A stretch of DNA of 41,600 nucleotides, from the NCBI GenBank assembly GCA_950059285.1, contig CATLTV010000023.1, forward strand, positions 1 to 41,600, written 5' to 3'. Position 1 is the first letter of the stretch; each line of letters begins with the position of its first letter. The stretch comes from an uncultured Pseudomonadota bacterium (GTDB lineage Bacteria > Myxococcota_A > Bradymonadia > Bradymonadales > Bradymonadaceae). A model generated the notes under the pieces. It was not told the DNA's origin and did no database searches. It was given only the letters and a program-made list of their open reading frames with translations. Positions 18,097 through 26,936 of the stretch are shown piece by piece. The position numbers and the translations under genes are program-made.

Positions 18097-18280
18097 TCCC
18101 GAGAGAGCACCCCAGTGAGGGTGCCCGCTCTGACGGGTCACGGTATATTTTGGAAGGCGACGCTTCCGGTGTGATAAAATCACTACGCCATGAAAGGAAA
18201 TGTTGATCGGGGGGACCGTGACCCTTGATCAATCATATTGTAGTGACTGGTAGGCCCTGCAAGGCAGGGATGCTTTAAAT
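18052..18280 (-). ncRNA. Structured RNA with predicted pseudoknot and intrinsic terminator
   Basis: No ORF explains this stretch, yet on the minus strand it is packed with helices. In transcription order these are CCCTGC/GCAGGG (18264-18269 with 18255-18260), a 7-bp helix (18240-18246 with 18180-18186) enclosing TTGATC/GATCAA (18227-18232 with 18203-18208), GGAAG/CTTCC (18163-18167 with 18152-18156), and GCACCC/GGGTGC (18119-18124 with 18107-18112). The loop of the TTGATC hairpin (18215-18224) is perfectly complementary over 10 bases to 18135-18144, forming a pseudoknot. It ends in an 11-bp GC-rich stem (18086-18096/18067-18077) followed by TTTTCTTTTT. It matches none of 6S RNA, tmRNA, SRP RNA or RNase P that I can recall. 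The 5' end is approximate. Confidence 0.72.
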
Positions 18281-18426
18281 ATGCTCACTCGAAACGAAAG
18301 GTAAAATCTATATTGTGTCATTGCATTTGCTGCCATCGACACGTTCTCATCAGCTCTTGATATTAAAACAACCGAGCATCAAACCTTTATTTCACTCGCA
18401 TAAAAATTTTCTACCCACACTGCAAT

Positions 18427-19992
18427 TCACGACTCCAACTCAATCTCCACAAAGCGCTCAAGATCCACCTTGAACTTTTTGTACGATGCCTTCTTCCATA
18501 TTTCTTCAGGTAACCCCATCAGCTCTGCACGTTTTCTGTGATGTTTGACCTGTGAAGGAGAACACTCCAGGAAATACTTCCATCCTGCCCTTCGAAACGG
18601 CTTTGGCACAGATTTGTCTCCAAGAAACTCCAACCACTCACGTGCGTTCTCCTCAAAACCCTCCATATCATCCCAGTTCATTTTACGTGCAAGCCCTTGA
18701 TGATCGCTGCTCGACCAGACTTCGAACGTCTCCAGACGCTCCGCAAACTCCGATTTTGCCAAACACCTGAAATTATGAAGTCCCATCATTCTACCAAGAC
18801 GTAGCGCATTTAAACCTGGATAGGCGTCCAAGCCCTGCTCTAACAAGCTTGCCAAAACCACGCCAGGCAGATCATGAAACACAAGCTCCTCCACTTTTGG
18901 TGCCCGTATAAGGTTCTGGTCATCATCTGCGAGCGTTTCCATCATCGCTTGCGCTGATACGCCATAGCCAAAATCCACCATTGTCTTATCAAGGGCCGAG
19001 GGCACAACATCAGGACTTAGTTTGCGCTCTAATTTCCCCCTCCAACGCTCAGCAGCAGGAGAGTCCCACTCAAAGCAAGAGTCACCATAATAGTCCTCAC
19101 CATTTAATCTAAGATCCCATACCTCAACGTTCTGTAAATACTCTGACTCGGTAAGCTTCTTCGCTTCAGCATCGGAAGCAACCACCATCACTCGCTTGAG
19201 ATTCAGCGATGCTTTTCGCATCGCCAATGCTTCAATCACATGGCTCATGCTGCCCGAATGCACACTTGAGAACCTCAAGTCCTGAAGGTTTTCTGACACC
19301 TCGTGCGACAAGAACTCCACTATTTTTGTCGAATACTCTGCGCCACTAAACCATCCAAATGCTTTGAGGTTGGGCACCTCTGCACTCCGCGCCATCAACA
19401 CCTCAAGCACAGAGTCTAACACCTCCGAATCGCGCTGCCCCCACAGATGAAAATCAAGATATTCCAGTGTGTTGCCACGCTCATCAATCATTGTATTGAG
19501 CATCCTAACAATGCCTGGATGGGTAGCCTTCCCCTCTCCCTCTGGCAAACTATGATCATAGAGATAGACCCCCTTGAATGCTGGCATCTTCCTCATCAGC
19601 TCCAACACAATAAAACTGGCGTATGCACAGTTATGTAGGTCCAACACGGTCAATTCACCCCATGGAACCTTGGACCAGTCCCCCTTGAGCTTATCCTTGA
19701 ATGCTTTTTTGGTAGATAAGCTCTCCGCACCCAGAGTCTCCACACCAACACTCAGGCTGTGATCTCTATAGTAACGATGCTCACGATACACGATGGGCCA
19801 TTTCACAACCTCACGATTGAAGTAATCAAGGTAACGCTCTTTAAACTCACCAAGACGACGCTCTTGCTTGAGCTGGTCTGCGTGTGATTCAAAAGCAGAA
19901 TGAAAATTATCCCAACCTTGCCTGGACCAATCATCCTTCTGAACAATCTCGCGAAGTTCCTCGAACGCTTGCTGCACACTATCTTCTGACAT
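18427..19992 (-). CDS. Leucine-rich-repeat-like protein
   Basis: The product is 521 residues from ATG 19992, which has GAGG six bases upstream. It is cytoplasmic by the absence of a signal peptide. An N-terminal charged region (about 100 residues) leads into irregular leucine-rich segments, such as WGELTVLDLHNCAYASFIVLELM and LNALRLGRMMGLHNFRCL, so it is probably an LRR solenoid with poorly conserved repeats. The N-terminal pattern F-E-L-R-x-I-V...W loosely resembles the LRR protein at 750-2516, suggesting a shared family. Function unknown. The structured RNA lies 150 bp downstream on the same strand, with no terminator between, so the RNA could also be the tail of this transcript. Confidence 0.75.
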   Translation of the reverse strand: MSEDSVQQAFEELREIVQKDDWSRQGWDNFHSAFESHADQLKQERRLGEFKERYLDYFNREVVKWPIVYREHRYYRDHSLSVGVETLGAESLSTKKAFKDKLKGDWSKVPWGELTVLDLHNCAYASFIVLELMRKMPAFKGVYLYDHSLPEGEGKATHPGIVRMLNTMIDERGNTLEYLDFHLWGQRDSEVLDSVLEVLMARSAEVPNLKAFGWFSGAEYSTKIVEFLSHEVSENLQDLRFSSVHSGSMSHVIEALAMRKASLNLKRVMVVASDAEAKKLTESEYLQNVEVWDLRLNGEDYYGDSCFEWDSPAAERWRGKLERKLSPDVVPSALDKTMVDFGYGVSAQAMMETLADDDQNLIRAPKVEELVFHDLPGVVLASLLEQGLDAYPGLNALRLGRMMGLHNFRCLAKSEFAERLETFEVWSSSDHQGLARKMNWDDMEGFEENAREWLEFLGDKSVPKPFRRAGWKYFLECSPSQVKHHRKRAELMGLPEEIWKKASYKKFKVDLERFVEIELES

Positions 19993-20091
19993 GCGTAACC
20001 TCATATATTTTAATGAAAAAGACTCACATTATGTAACTCAATATGTATGACGAAACCAAACGCCAGAGCGTCGCACAAAAAGCGTCCTGAC

Positions 20092-20158
20092 ACATCAACG
20101 GGCAAGGATGGGGCGAGTTTTGCTGCGCAAAGCTCGCCCCATCCTTGCCCGTTGATGT
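20092..20158. terminator. 67-bp palindrome behind hutF (palindrome 5)
   Basis: Arms of 32 bases with a single mismatch (20118/20132) close on a 3-base loop. It lies 6 bp after the hutF stop and so is in terminator position on the minus strand, but it lacks a long T-tract. Its core, AAGGATGGGGCGAG, is closely similar to that of the palindrome at 23658-23705. Confidence 0.6.
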
Positions 20159-20164
20159 CGTGCT

Positions 20165-21544
20165 CTACAGAACCTTCTTACCACCCACAAACACATCGCG
20201 AACAAGCCCAGGATGAGAGGCAAAAACAAGGTGTGACAACAGGCTCTCCCTGTCCACATTCCACATCGCGGGCTTGCTCAAGTCCACGGTCACAAAGTCG
20301 GCAAGGAAGCCCTCTCGAAGTTCGCCAAGATCCTGCCATCCCAGATCCTTTGCTCCATTGATGTTGCTCATTGGCCATAACACACGCGCCACATCATAAC
20401 GCTCCAACGTATCACCAAAGAACTTCTGCATGATCGCACGACTGGCCAACACATTGCGGCGCTCTTTCTGAAGTCGCTCGTGGTACTCCACCAGACGCAT
20501 CTCTTGCCACAGGTCAATCTCGGCGTGTGAATCACTCCCAAGGCTGATCCTCACGCCTCGCTCAAGTAGCTTTGTCGCAGGTAAAAAACCATCGCCAAGA
20601 TTGCGCTCTGTGGTGGGGCACGCACACACGCTACCACCACCAGTCTCAATCAACTCAAGCTCGCGGTCTGACAGATGTGTTGCATGTACAAACACAGGAG
20701 AGCACTCAAAAACACCAGCATCATCAAACACTTCCATTGGACGCTTGCCGTATTCTTGAAGGCTTTGCTCAATCTCCCCCTGCTGCTCACATGCGTGCGT
20801 ATGAAAGGGTGCATCATGTGTTTTTGCCCATGAAGAGAGGGCTTCAAACCACTTGAAAGGCACCGCTCGAATGCTGTGAGGCGCGACCCCAACCTTGACC
20901 AGAGGATCGCCCTGTACACGGTCAAACAATGACTGTTGCCAGAACAAACAACGCTCCAGATCAGGCGCGATAAACCTGCGCTGCTCTGATAACGCGGGCT
21001 TGCCATGACCTGCCCTGTGATACGCCACACGAAGCAATGAGATACGAATCCCCACATCTTTCGCCGCACGAATCACACGATGAGCAAGCTCATTGGGCTC
21101 GGGATAAGGCGTACCGCCTTGCTGATGATGAATGTAATGGAACTCACCAACACAGGTAATCCCTGCATGAAGCATCTCCAGAAAACATCGGCGAGTGACC
21201 TCTTCAAATGCAGGCGCATCAAATCCCAGCGCCAACGCATACATCGCCTCTCGCCAGGACCAGAAGTCCTCATCCTCACGATCGGGATGGAGCCATTCTG
21301 TTCGGCCACGAAGATCTCGCTGAAACGCATGACTGTGTGCATTCACACCACCTGGAGTCAACGCCACGTCGCCAAGATCAACCACGTTTGCAAGGCTCTC
21401 TCGGTCACGAATGATCTGATGATGATTCATGCTGCGATGCACCGCCACAATGCGATCATCACACACATCAAGCGCACCATGCTCCACCACATCCCCACCA
21501 GGCAACACCAAGTAGCGTGCCAAATAACGTATTACGCTCGACAT
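20165..21544 (-). CDS. hutF: Formimidoylglutamate deiminase
   Basis: HutF hydrolyses N-formimino-L-glutamate to N-formyl-L-glutamate and ammonia in the five-step histidine degradation pathway. The 459-residue product is a zinc amidohydrolase. It has the NAHSHAFQRDLRGRTE block with the HxH metal pair, FWSWREAMY, GEFHYIHHQ, the HTHACEQ metal and substrate region, FVHATHL, CPTTERNLGDGFLPA and the GSDSH catalytic Asp. These blocks follow the HutF order, whereas guanine deaminase or chlorohydrolase relatives differ in the TTERNLGDG segment. ATG 21544 is preceded by GTGAG; a TTG three bases upstream is less likely. No other hut gene is visible in the window. Confidence 0.92.
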   Translation of the reverse strand: MSSVIRYLARYLVLPGGDVVEHGALDVCDDRIVAVHRSMNHHQIIRDRESLANVVDLGDVALTPGGVNAHSHAFQRDLRGRTEWLHPDREDEDFWSWREAMYALALGFDAPAFEEVTRRCFLEMLHAGITCVGEFHYIHHQQGGTPYPEPNELAHRVIRAAKDVGIRISLLRVAYHRAGHGKPALSEQRRFIAPDLERCLFWQQSLFDRVQGDPLVKVGVAPHSIRAVPFKWFEALSSWAKTHDAPFHTHACEQQGEIEQSLQEYGKRPMEVFDDAGVFECSPVFVHATHLSDRELELIETGGGSVCACPTTERNLGDGFLPATKLLERGVRISLGSDSHAEIDLWQEMRLVEYHERLQKERRNVLASRAIMQKFFGDTLERYDVARVLWPMSNINGAKDLGWQDLGELREGFLADFVTVDLSKPAMWNVDRESLLSHLVFASHPGLVRDVFVGGKKVL

Positions 21545-21588
21545 CAATCACTCACCCATTGAAGGAACCAAAAGTTCAAAAGTTAGAA

Positions 21589-23487
21589 TCACTTCAACAC
21601 CGTACTGTAGACATTCCCCGCCTTGATTTTACCATCACGACTTTCGCCTGGAGCACCAATAAACAACTGGGAGTCAACCACATCAACTGCGCTCCCAAAG
21701 TGCCCATATTCCATGGGGTTGTTGGAGCGAATCGTGCGCACAAGCTCGTAGTCCCCACCATCAGGATGGAACAGGTACACATACACCACACCAGCCTGAA
21801 GTATCGGTTGTTGGTCGCCCTCCCATGGATGTGGTTCAAGTGGTGCCAGAGGATCGGCGATCACAAGGAAATCACCAGACCAAACCATGGACTGACCAAA
21901 GCCACCATCTTGAGCGGACTCTCCCGACATGGGGTCATAGATTTCAGCGCTATACTCCCAGGTTTGGCCGCCATCTTCTGACAAAAAGAGCTGAACAGCA
22001 TCCGATGGTTCCTGTGCATTGGGGGCCATTCTATTGCGAATACTTGCTGCAAATCTGTTGTTTGCCAGAGCAACATGTTCGCAGAACCTGCCATCACCTG
22101 AAGGGTCCTTCGCCGTCACTACCTCGGCACCAGACCAGCGCGCAGGTGGATCGATCAAACGCGCCACCGAGCAAACTCCTTGGTTATCTTTCCCTCCTGG
22201 CGAACCAAAGATGAGCTGTGTCTTGGTCACATCAAGCGAAGTTCCCATCAACTCATCATCCTCATTTCCATTGAAGCGGATCTCTTTGAGGATGGTCTGC
22301 GTCACCACACTGATCACATACAATGTCACAGCACCACGCCGTGTGGCGCTCTCAGGAGAGGAGATCGCAAACATATTGGTGGCTGCTGCGACCTGCTGGC
22401 CTGCGGTCTTGCCATCAATGGAGAGGGTCAAGCTCTTGCTCCACACATCATCCAACTCTACAAACGTGTGCACATCATTATCATAAGGGGCCTGTCGAGT
22501 GTCGAGCAGCTTGCCCACCATGGACAGACTAGATCCTGTAGCAGCCACATCATGACCCATACGATAGCCCTGGTACGCAAAACCCGTGTTGATATCTTGC
22601 CTGACATCCATCACGCGCATCCAGTCCACCTGATTCTCGGTCTTGTAGACGTACGCATTACCCAGATAGGTTGCCTGTGGACCTGGGGCACCAATCATCA
22701 GGTAACGCCCCTCACCAGCAATACTTTCGCCAAATCGCTCCTGAGCAAGCGTGCCCCCTGCAAAGTCCTCAAGCATGACGCAGCCACCACTCTCGCAGAA
22801 ACCTGCGCCACAGGTCTGGCAGTCAACCATGGAAGCACTCCCACCAACCACACACTCGGGCTGCGTATTTGGCACCATCCCACACTTGCCTTCGCACATC
22901 ATGGCCATCGCCGCGTCGGCGTCGCACTCACACATGCCCGAATCAGGATTGCAGACATCGCCATCAGGACAGAAGTCACACACCTGCATCGCACCACACC
23001 CGTTGGACATCCTGGCGCACATCACACTGGGGTCACACATCTTGGGGACACATTCAGTGCTACACGTGTTGCTATCAAGATCACAGGTTCCCTGAGCGCA
23101 TGTAGGTGAACATGTAATGTCTCGCACCTTGTTACAACGATCCGACACACTCAATGTGGTGGCACATCGTCCAAGCTGTTGGCAAAGCTCTTCGTCCGTC
23201 TCGCCTACACAGCCGCCACTATCAGGAGACATATCCGCGACGATCATATCGCCATCCTGTGTGTTCGCATCAGGCGTCATATCCAGAGGTTGATCAGAAA
23301 CCTCCCAGGAGCCATTACGACACACAAGACCAGTCGCGCTACTCCCCTCATTGACACACCCCTGGCCTGCCACTGGCTGAGCACCCGAGTCTGCAAAGTT
23401 ACATCCCGAAAGCGCACCCAAGGTCACACCACACAACGCCCACACTATACTCTTGCTCTTGATGCTCATCTTACCCACATCGCTCAT
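21589..23487 (-). CDS. Cys-rich lipoprotein with FG-GAP-like C-terminal domain
   Basis: The 632-residue product starts with a lipoprotein signal peptide (lipobox LSGC, Cys at about 29). The start may be ATG 23487 or the in-frame ATG six codons later. A D/M-rich linker follows, then a long Cys-rich region (about residues 90-240) with motifs such as CDLDSNTCS and CNPDSGMCEC. The C-terminal ~390 residues have FG-GAP/integrin-alpha-like repeats, for example ERFGESIAGEGRYLMIGAPG and GHFGSAVDVVDSQLFIGAPG, which build a beta-propeller. It is likely displayed on the cell surface for adhesion. It lies 44 bp upstream of hutF on the same strand, so the two could share a transcript, although their functions are unrelated. 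Confidence 0.85.
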   Translation of the reverse strand: MSDVGKMSIKSKSIVWALCGVTLGALSGCNFADSGAQPVAGQGCVNEGSSATGLVCRNGSWEVSDQPLDMTPDANTQDGDMIVADMSPDSGGCVGETDEELCQQLGRCATTLSVSDRCNKVRDITCSPTCAQGTCDLDSNTCSTECVPKMCDPSVMCARMSNGCGAMQVCDFCPDGDVCNPDSGMCECDADAAMAMMCEGKCGMVPNTQPECVVGGSASMVDCQTCGAGFCESGGCVMLEDFAGGTLAQERFGESIAGEGRYLMIGAPGPQATYLGNAYVYKTENQVDWMRVMDVRQDINTGFAYQGYRMGHDVAATGSSLSMVGKLLDTRQAPYDNDVHTFVELDDVWSKSLTLSIDGKTAGQQVAAATNMFAISSPESATRRGAVTLYVISVVTQTILKEIRFNGNEDDELMGTSLDVTKTQLIFGSPGGKDNQGVCSVARLIDPPARWSGAEVVTAKDPSGDGRFCEHVALANNRFAASIRNRMAPNAQEPSDAVQLFLSEDGGQTWEYSAEIYDPMSGESAQDGGFGQSMVWSGDFLVIADPLAPLEPHPWEGDQQPILQAGVVYVYLFHPDGGDYELVRTIRSNNPMEYGHFGSAVDVVDSQLFIGAPGESRDGKIKAGNVYSTVLK

Positions 23488-23657
23488 CTACGCACTTGTT
23501 TTAAAAACCTGGCCACAATCAGCCTGGATCCTCTCAAACATCAGAATGAAATACAAGACAGACGCACCCCAGACAGGTTCAAACACCTCAGCAGTCGGAA
23601 ATTACCCCAATGTGTATAGTACAATCACACGCGCCTTGCCCTTGGCTGTTTGCATGT

Positions 23658-23705
23658 GTCAAGATGGGGCGAATTTTTGCACGCAAAAATTCGCCCCATC
23701 TTGAC
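23658..23705. repeat. 48-bp perfect palindrome in a divergent promoter region (palindrome 6)
   Basis: Two perfect 23-base arms around a 2-base loop (23681-23682). Unlike the others it lies between two divergent genes (23487 minus, 23765 plus), where no transcript is expected to end. The core AAGATGGGGCGAA is a near copy of the core at 20092-20158. It could be an operator, a 5'-UTR hairpin of the plus gene, or a stray member of a dispersed repeat family. Confidence 0.6.
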
Positions 23706-23764
23706 GACCAACACCACGATAAAACACGGGCGCTCACCCGACTTTACACAAGGTAGAACACCAC

Positions 23765-24376
23765 ATGACACAATCACATACAGACATCCTCAAACTCGTG
23801 GACCAGGACCAGATCAACATGGACGCTCTGGAGCAAGCGCTTGATGAAGCCTCAGCAACCACTCGACTTGACTTCGTGCACGCGCTCACTCCCAAGCGTC
23901 AAAAGCGCCTCTTTGAAGCTGCGCAAGGACGCACTGTAACGCTTGATCAAATCGTGCCCCCCGGCACAGACTCTCTCACCGAGGTCATTCACGAAGGGCA
24001 AAACACCCTTCCTGCGTTCACTCACTTCCAGAAACGTTTTTGCATCCCAAGCGCAGACCACACCAACCAGAGCCGCACATCCCTGTGGGGCTACAACCAC
24101 CTCAACGTCGGTGCCATCACTGGCCCTGGCTACTTTGTCGCCTATGACGACACTGAATCAGGCGAAGTCGTCATTGATTACCGCGAGCTTCCACCAGAGA
24201 AACCCGAGGCGTGGCCAAAAATCATCAGTAACAAGAAGAAGCTTGGCATCTTTATTTACGCCGGGATGGTCGACCGCTTGCGACGTGTTTCAAGCCATGT
24301 CACCATAGGCAGAGCCTTCAAGAATAAACCCATGAACGCATGGTTTGCTCTTGTCAGACAGGATCACGCTTCTTGA
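23765..24376 (+). CDS. Hypothetical protein
   Basis: The 203-residue product is cytoplasmic and has no motif I can name. The N-terminal ~70 residues are helical (ILKLVDQDQINMDALEQALDEAS). The rest looks like a beta-rich globular domain with TSLWGYNHLNVGAITGPGYFVAYDD. The C-terminus is basic. Similar small proteins may be widespread in myxobacteria, but I cannot confirm that. The ribosome site is weak. It may head a transcript with the PEGA and AAA genes that follow, across a 110-bp gap. Confidence 0.72.
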   Translation: MTQSHTDILKLVDQDQINMDALEQALDEASATTRLDFVHALTPKRQKRLFEAAQGRTVTLDQIVPPGTDSLTEVIHEGQNTLPAFTHFQKRFCIPSADHTNQSRTSLWGYNHLNVGAITGPGYFVAYDDTESGEVVIDYRELPPEKPEAWPKIISNKKKLGIFIYAGMVDRLRRVSSHVTIGRAFKNKPMNAWFALVRQDHAS

Positions 24377-24486
24377 CATCATTGGTGGAACAATTTTATC
24401 CATCCCATGTGTTGTGTCTTGTGGTACAGCTGTCTACTCTCTTGACCTTTTCCATTCACTCGTTGTCCGCTCAGAGTTAAACCATC

Positions 24487-25404
24487 ATGTCCACTCACCA
24501 TCCTGTGAATCCTCAAACTCCCAAAAGACTCATCCCTCTTGTTGCCGTGAGCATCCTTTTGCTCGTTGCAAGCGCAGGTCTTATCCTGATGAGCCGAGGC
24601 GCAACTCAAGCACCTGAAGCCCCCTCAACACAGCACGAAGAGTCCGCCGAGTTTGTCCCTGCGATGGTGGAAGACACACCACCTCAAGACACCGAAGAAA
24701 CAAAAGAAAATCAAGAGGTTGCACAACAAGAGCAACCCCAGGAAGATCTCCCCACATTGCACGATGAAGAGGCACTCACCGATGAAGCTGTAGAGCTTGG
24801 TTACAAGATCGAAGAGATGCAACAGGGCGCAGGTGGCAAAAAAGACAAGCGTAAAACCTTGAAACCTGCCAACCTCATCGTCGTGGCAAACTTTGATGTC
24901 ACCGACGTCACCGTCAACGGCCTCCCCTACCCCGAGTACTTCGAGGACAAGGACGAACAGGGCATGGTCCTCCCCGCAGGTGGCCCTTACGATGTCAAGA
25001 TCGTCTACTCTGGCAAGGTCAAGTCACACACGCTCAGCTTCAAACCCTACGAGACACGCTATCTCGTGGCTGAAATTCCTGGCTATGCAGGCGTGAGCGC
25101 GCCTCCAAGCACACCTCCTCCTGCAAAACCACAGGCCGCAGCCAAGGCCGAAGAAAAGAAAGAAGAAGCTCAGGAAGAGAAGAACGAAGAAGCTGGCCGC
25201 ATCACAGTCTACGCCAAACCAAGGGGTGATATCCTCCTTGATGGTAAGGAAGCTGGACAACGCACTCCCAACACCATCGAAAGCCCCGATGGACGTCACG
25301 AAGTCCAGGTGCGCTATGAAGATGGCGAGGTCTCCGAGAAGAAGGTTGTCCGCGTGAGAAAGGGATCGCGCATCAAGCTCTTCTTCCGCCAAAAGAAGAA
25401 ATAA
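24487..25404 (+). CDS. Single-pass membrane protein with C-terminal PEGA domain
   Basis: The 305-residue product has a short cytoplasmic tail, one transmembrane helix at about 15-35, then an acidic Glu/Gln/Pro-rich linker. A first beta domain at about 120-200 contains NLIVVANFDVTDVTVNGLPY. After a Lys/Glu/Ala-rich segment comes a C-terminal PEGA-type domain at about 238-295 (GRITVYAKPRGDILLDGKEAG). PEGA domains are small surface-exposed beta domains found in bacterial and archaeal envelope proteins. The protein is probably anchored in the inner membrane with both beta domains in the periplasm. It is followed 45 bp later by the AAA ATPase. Confidence 0.82.
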   Translation: MSTHHPVNPQTPKRLIPLVAVSILLLVASAGLILMSRGATQAPEAPSTQHEESAEFVPAMVEDTPPQDTEETKENQEVAQQEQPQEDLPTLHDEEALTDEAVELGYKIEEMQQGAGGKKDKRKTLKPANLIVVANFDVTDVTVNGLPYPEYFEDKDEQGMVLPAGGPYDVKIVYSGKVKSHTLSFKPYETRYLVAEIPGYAGVSAPPSTPPPAKPQAAAKAEEKKEEAQEEKNEEAGRITVYAKPRGDILLDGKEAGQRTPNTIESPDGRHEVQVRYEDGEVSEKKVVRVRKGSRIKLFFRQKKK

Positions 25405-25449
25405 CCCCATCAATTCAAAAACTTAACCACTGCACGCCGAGAGCACTTC

Positions 25450-26928
25450 ATGTCGTCCTTCTCTGCTCAACTCCGCGCACTCTTGCGCGCGCCTTACGCC
25501 CTGCTTCACATTCAAACACATGAGGAGCTGCGTGCTGTGGACCTGATTCATCGCATCGCACAGGCCGATAAACGCCCCGTCTGGGAGTGGAGCAGCACAC
25601 AGGGCTTTGGCCCCGAGAGCGGCACGCTGCGCGGCGATCTCCGTGAGGCCCTTGAGCAAATCATCGACAGCGAACACGATGGCATCTTTGTCTTCAAGGA
25701 TGCCAACATCGAACTTGATGACCCCATCTTGCGACGACGCGTCAAGGAGATCGAGGTCATCTGCGCAAGCCGACACAAGAGCCTCGTCTTCATTGGCCCC
25801 AAACCACTCAAATATGTCGATCTCCAGAAGAGCCTCACCACGCTCGTCATGCCCTTGCCCAATCGTTCGGTCCTCCAACACACCGCTCAAAGCGTCTTCC
25901 AAAACTCCCTCGATACACCACTTCTGGAATCCGTCGTCAGTGGAGCGATGGGACTCACACAGCGTGAAGCCTGGCGAGCATTTCATCGCGTCGCACAGCA
26001 GCGCGCAGAGGCGCACAGGTTTAACAAGCCATACGACCTTGAGAGCTCAATTCTCGAAGAAAAACAACGTATTATCGGCGAAAACGACGCCCTTGAATTC
26101 CAACCACTCAAGGAAGGAATCAACGATGTGGGTGGATTGAACAACCTCAAAAAATGGCTCTCCGAACGCCAGAGCGCATTCACAGAAGAGGCCCGCACCT
26201 TCGGGCTCCCCGCGCCCAAAGGACTCCTCCTTGTTGGCGTCCAGGGCTGCGGTAAAAGCCTCACCGCAAAGGCCGTGGGCAAATACTGGGGGCTACCACT
26301 CCTGCGCCTTGATCTTGGACGCGTGTTTGAAGGACGACGCTCCCCCGAAGAAACTCTTCGAGAAGCGCTCCACACAAGCCAGGCACTTGCCCCTTGCGTC
26401 TTGTGGATTGATGAAATTGAGAAAGGTTTTGCGCAAGATTCCGACGGTCGCGCCACACGCGTTCTTGGTGGATTGCTCACATGGCTTCAGGAAAAATCTG
26501 ATCCCGTGTTCATGGTCGCCACCGCCAACCAGGTGGATGCGCTCCCACCCGAGCTATTGAGAAAGGGCCGCTTTGATGAGATCTTCTTTGTGGATCTACC
26601 TGACATTCACGACCGCAAGGAGATCCTCAAGATTCACCTCCAACGCCGCAAGCGCCAGCTTGGTGATGAGGCCATCGAAGACCTCGCAAGCCGTTGTGAA
26701 TACTTCTCGGGCGCTGAAATTGAACAGGTTGTCATCAGCGCTCTCTACATGGCTTTTGCTGCCAAGCGAGACGTCACCCCTGAAGATTTTGTGGAAGCCA
26801 CCCGCGAACTTGTCCCCCTCTACAAAACCTACGAGGAGCAAATCAAAGCGCTGCGTGACTGGGCGAACAATCGCGCTCGCCCGGCCGCATCAAAACGACG
26901 TGTACTCGACATGTTCAACAGAACTTAA
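25450..26928 (+). CDS. AAA family ATPase, Ycf46-like
   Basis: The 492-residue product has an N-terminal ~200-residue domain ([17 protein letters not shown]) typical of Ycf46/FtsH-related AAA proteins, followed by an AAA+ core. Motifs are Walker A GVQGCGKS at 263-270, Walker B LWIDE with DE at 321-322, a sensor-1 asparagine in VATANQ, and the [14 protein letters not shown] region with arginine fingers. There is no zinc-protease motif, so it is not FtsH itself. It should couple ATP hydrolysis to remodelling of a protein substrate that is unknown. It is likely co-transcribed with the PEGA protein. It ends 8 bp before a convergent gene. Confidence 0.9.
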   Translation: MSSFSAQLRALLRAPYALLHIQTHEELRAVDLIHRIAQADKRPVWEWSSTQGFGPESGTLRGDLREALEQIIDSEHDGIFVFKDANIELDDPILRRRVKEIEVICASRHKSLVFIGPKPLKYVDLQKSLTTLVMPLPNRSVLQHTAQSVFQNSLDTPLLESVVSGAMGLTQREAWRAFHRVAQQRAEAHRFNKPYDLESSILEEKQRIIGENDALEFQPLKEGINDVGGLNNLKKWLSERQSAFTEEARTFGLPAPKGLLLVGVQGCGKSLTAKAVGKYWGLPLLRLDLGRVFEGRRSPEETLREALHTSQALAPCVLWIDEIEKGFAQDSDGRATRVLGGLLTWLQEKSDPVFMVATANQVDALPPELLRKGRFDEIFFVDLPDIHDRKEILKIHLQRRKRQLGDEAIEDLASRCEYFSGAEIEQVVISALYMAFAAKRDVTPEDFVEATRELVPLYKTYEEQIKALRDWANNRARPAASKRRVLDMFNRT

Positions 26929-26936
26929 ACGCAGAT

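Noticed and set aside
18052-18280. 6S RNA, tmRNA, SRP RNA or RNase P RNA
   Set aside because: None of the conserved sequence blocks I know for these RNAs is present on either strand.
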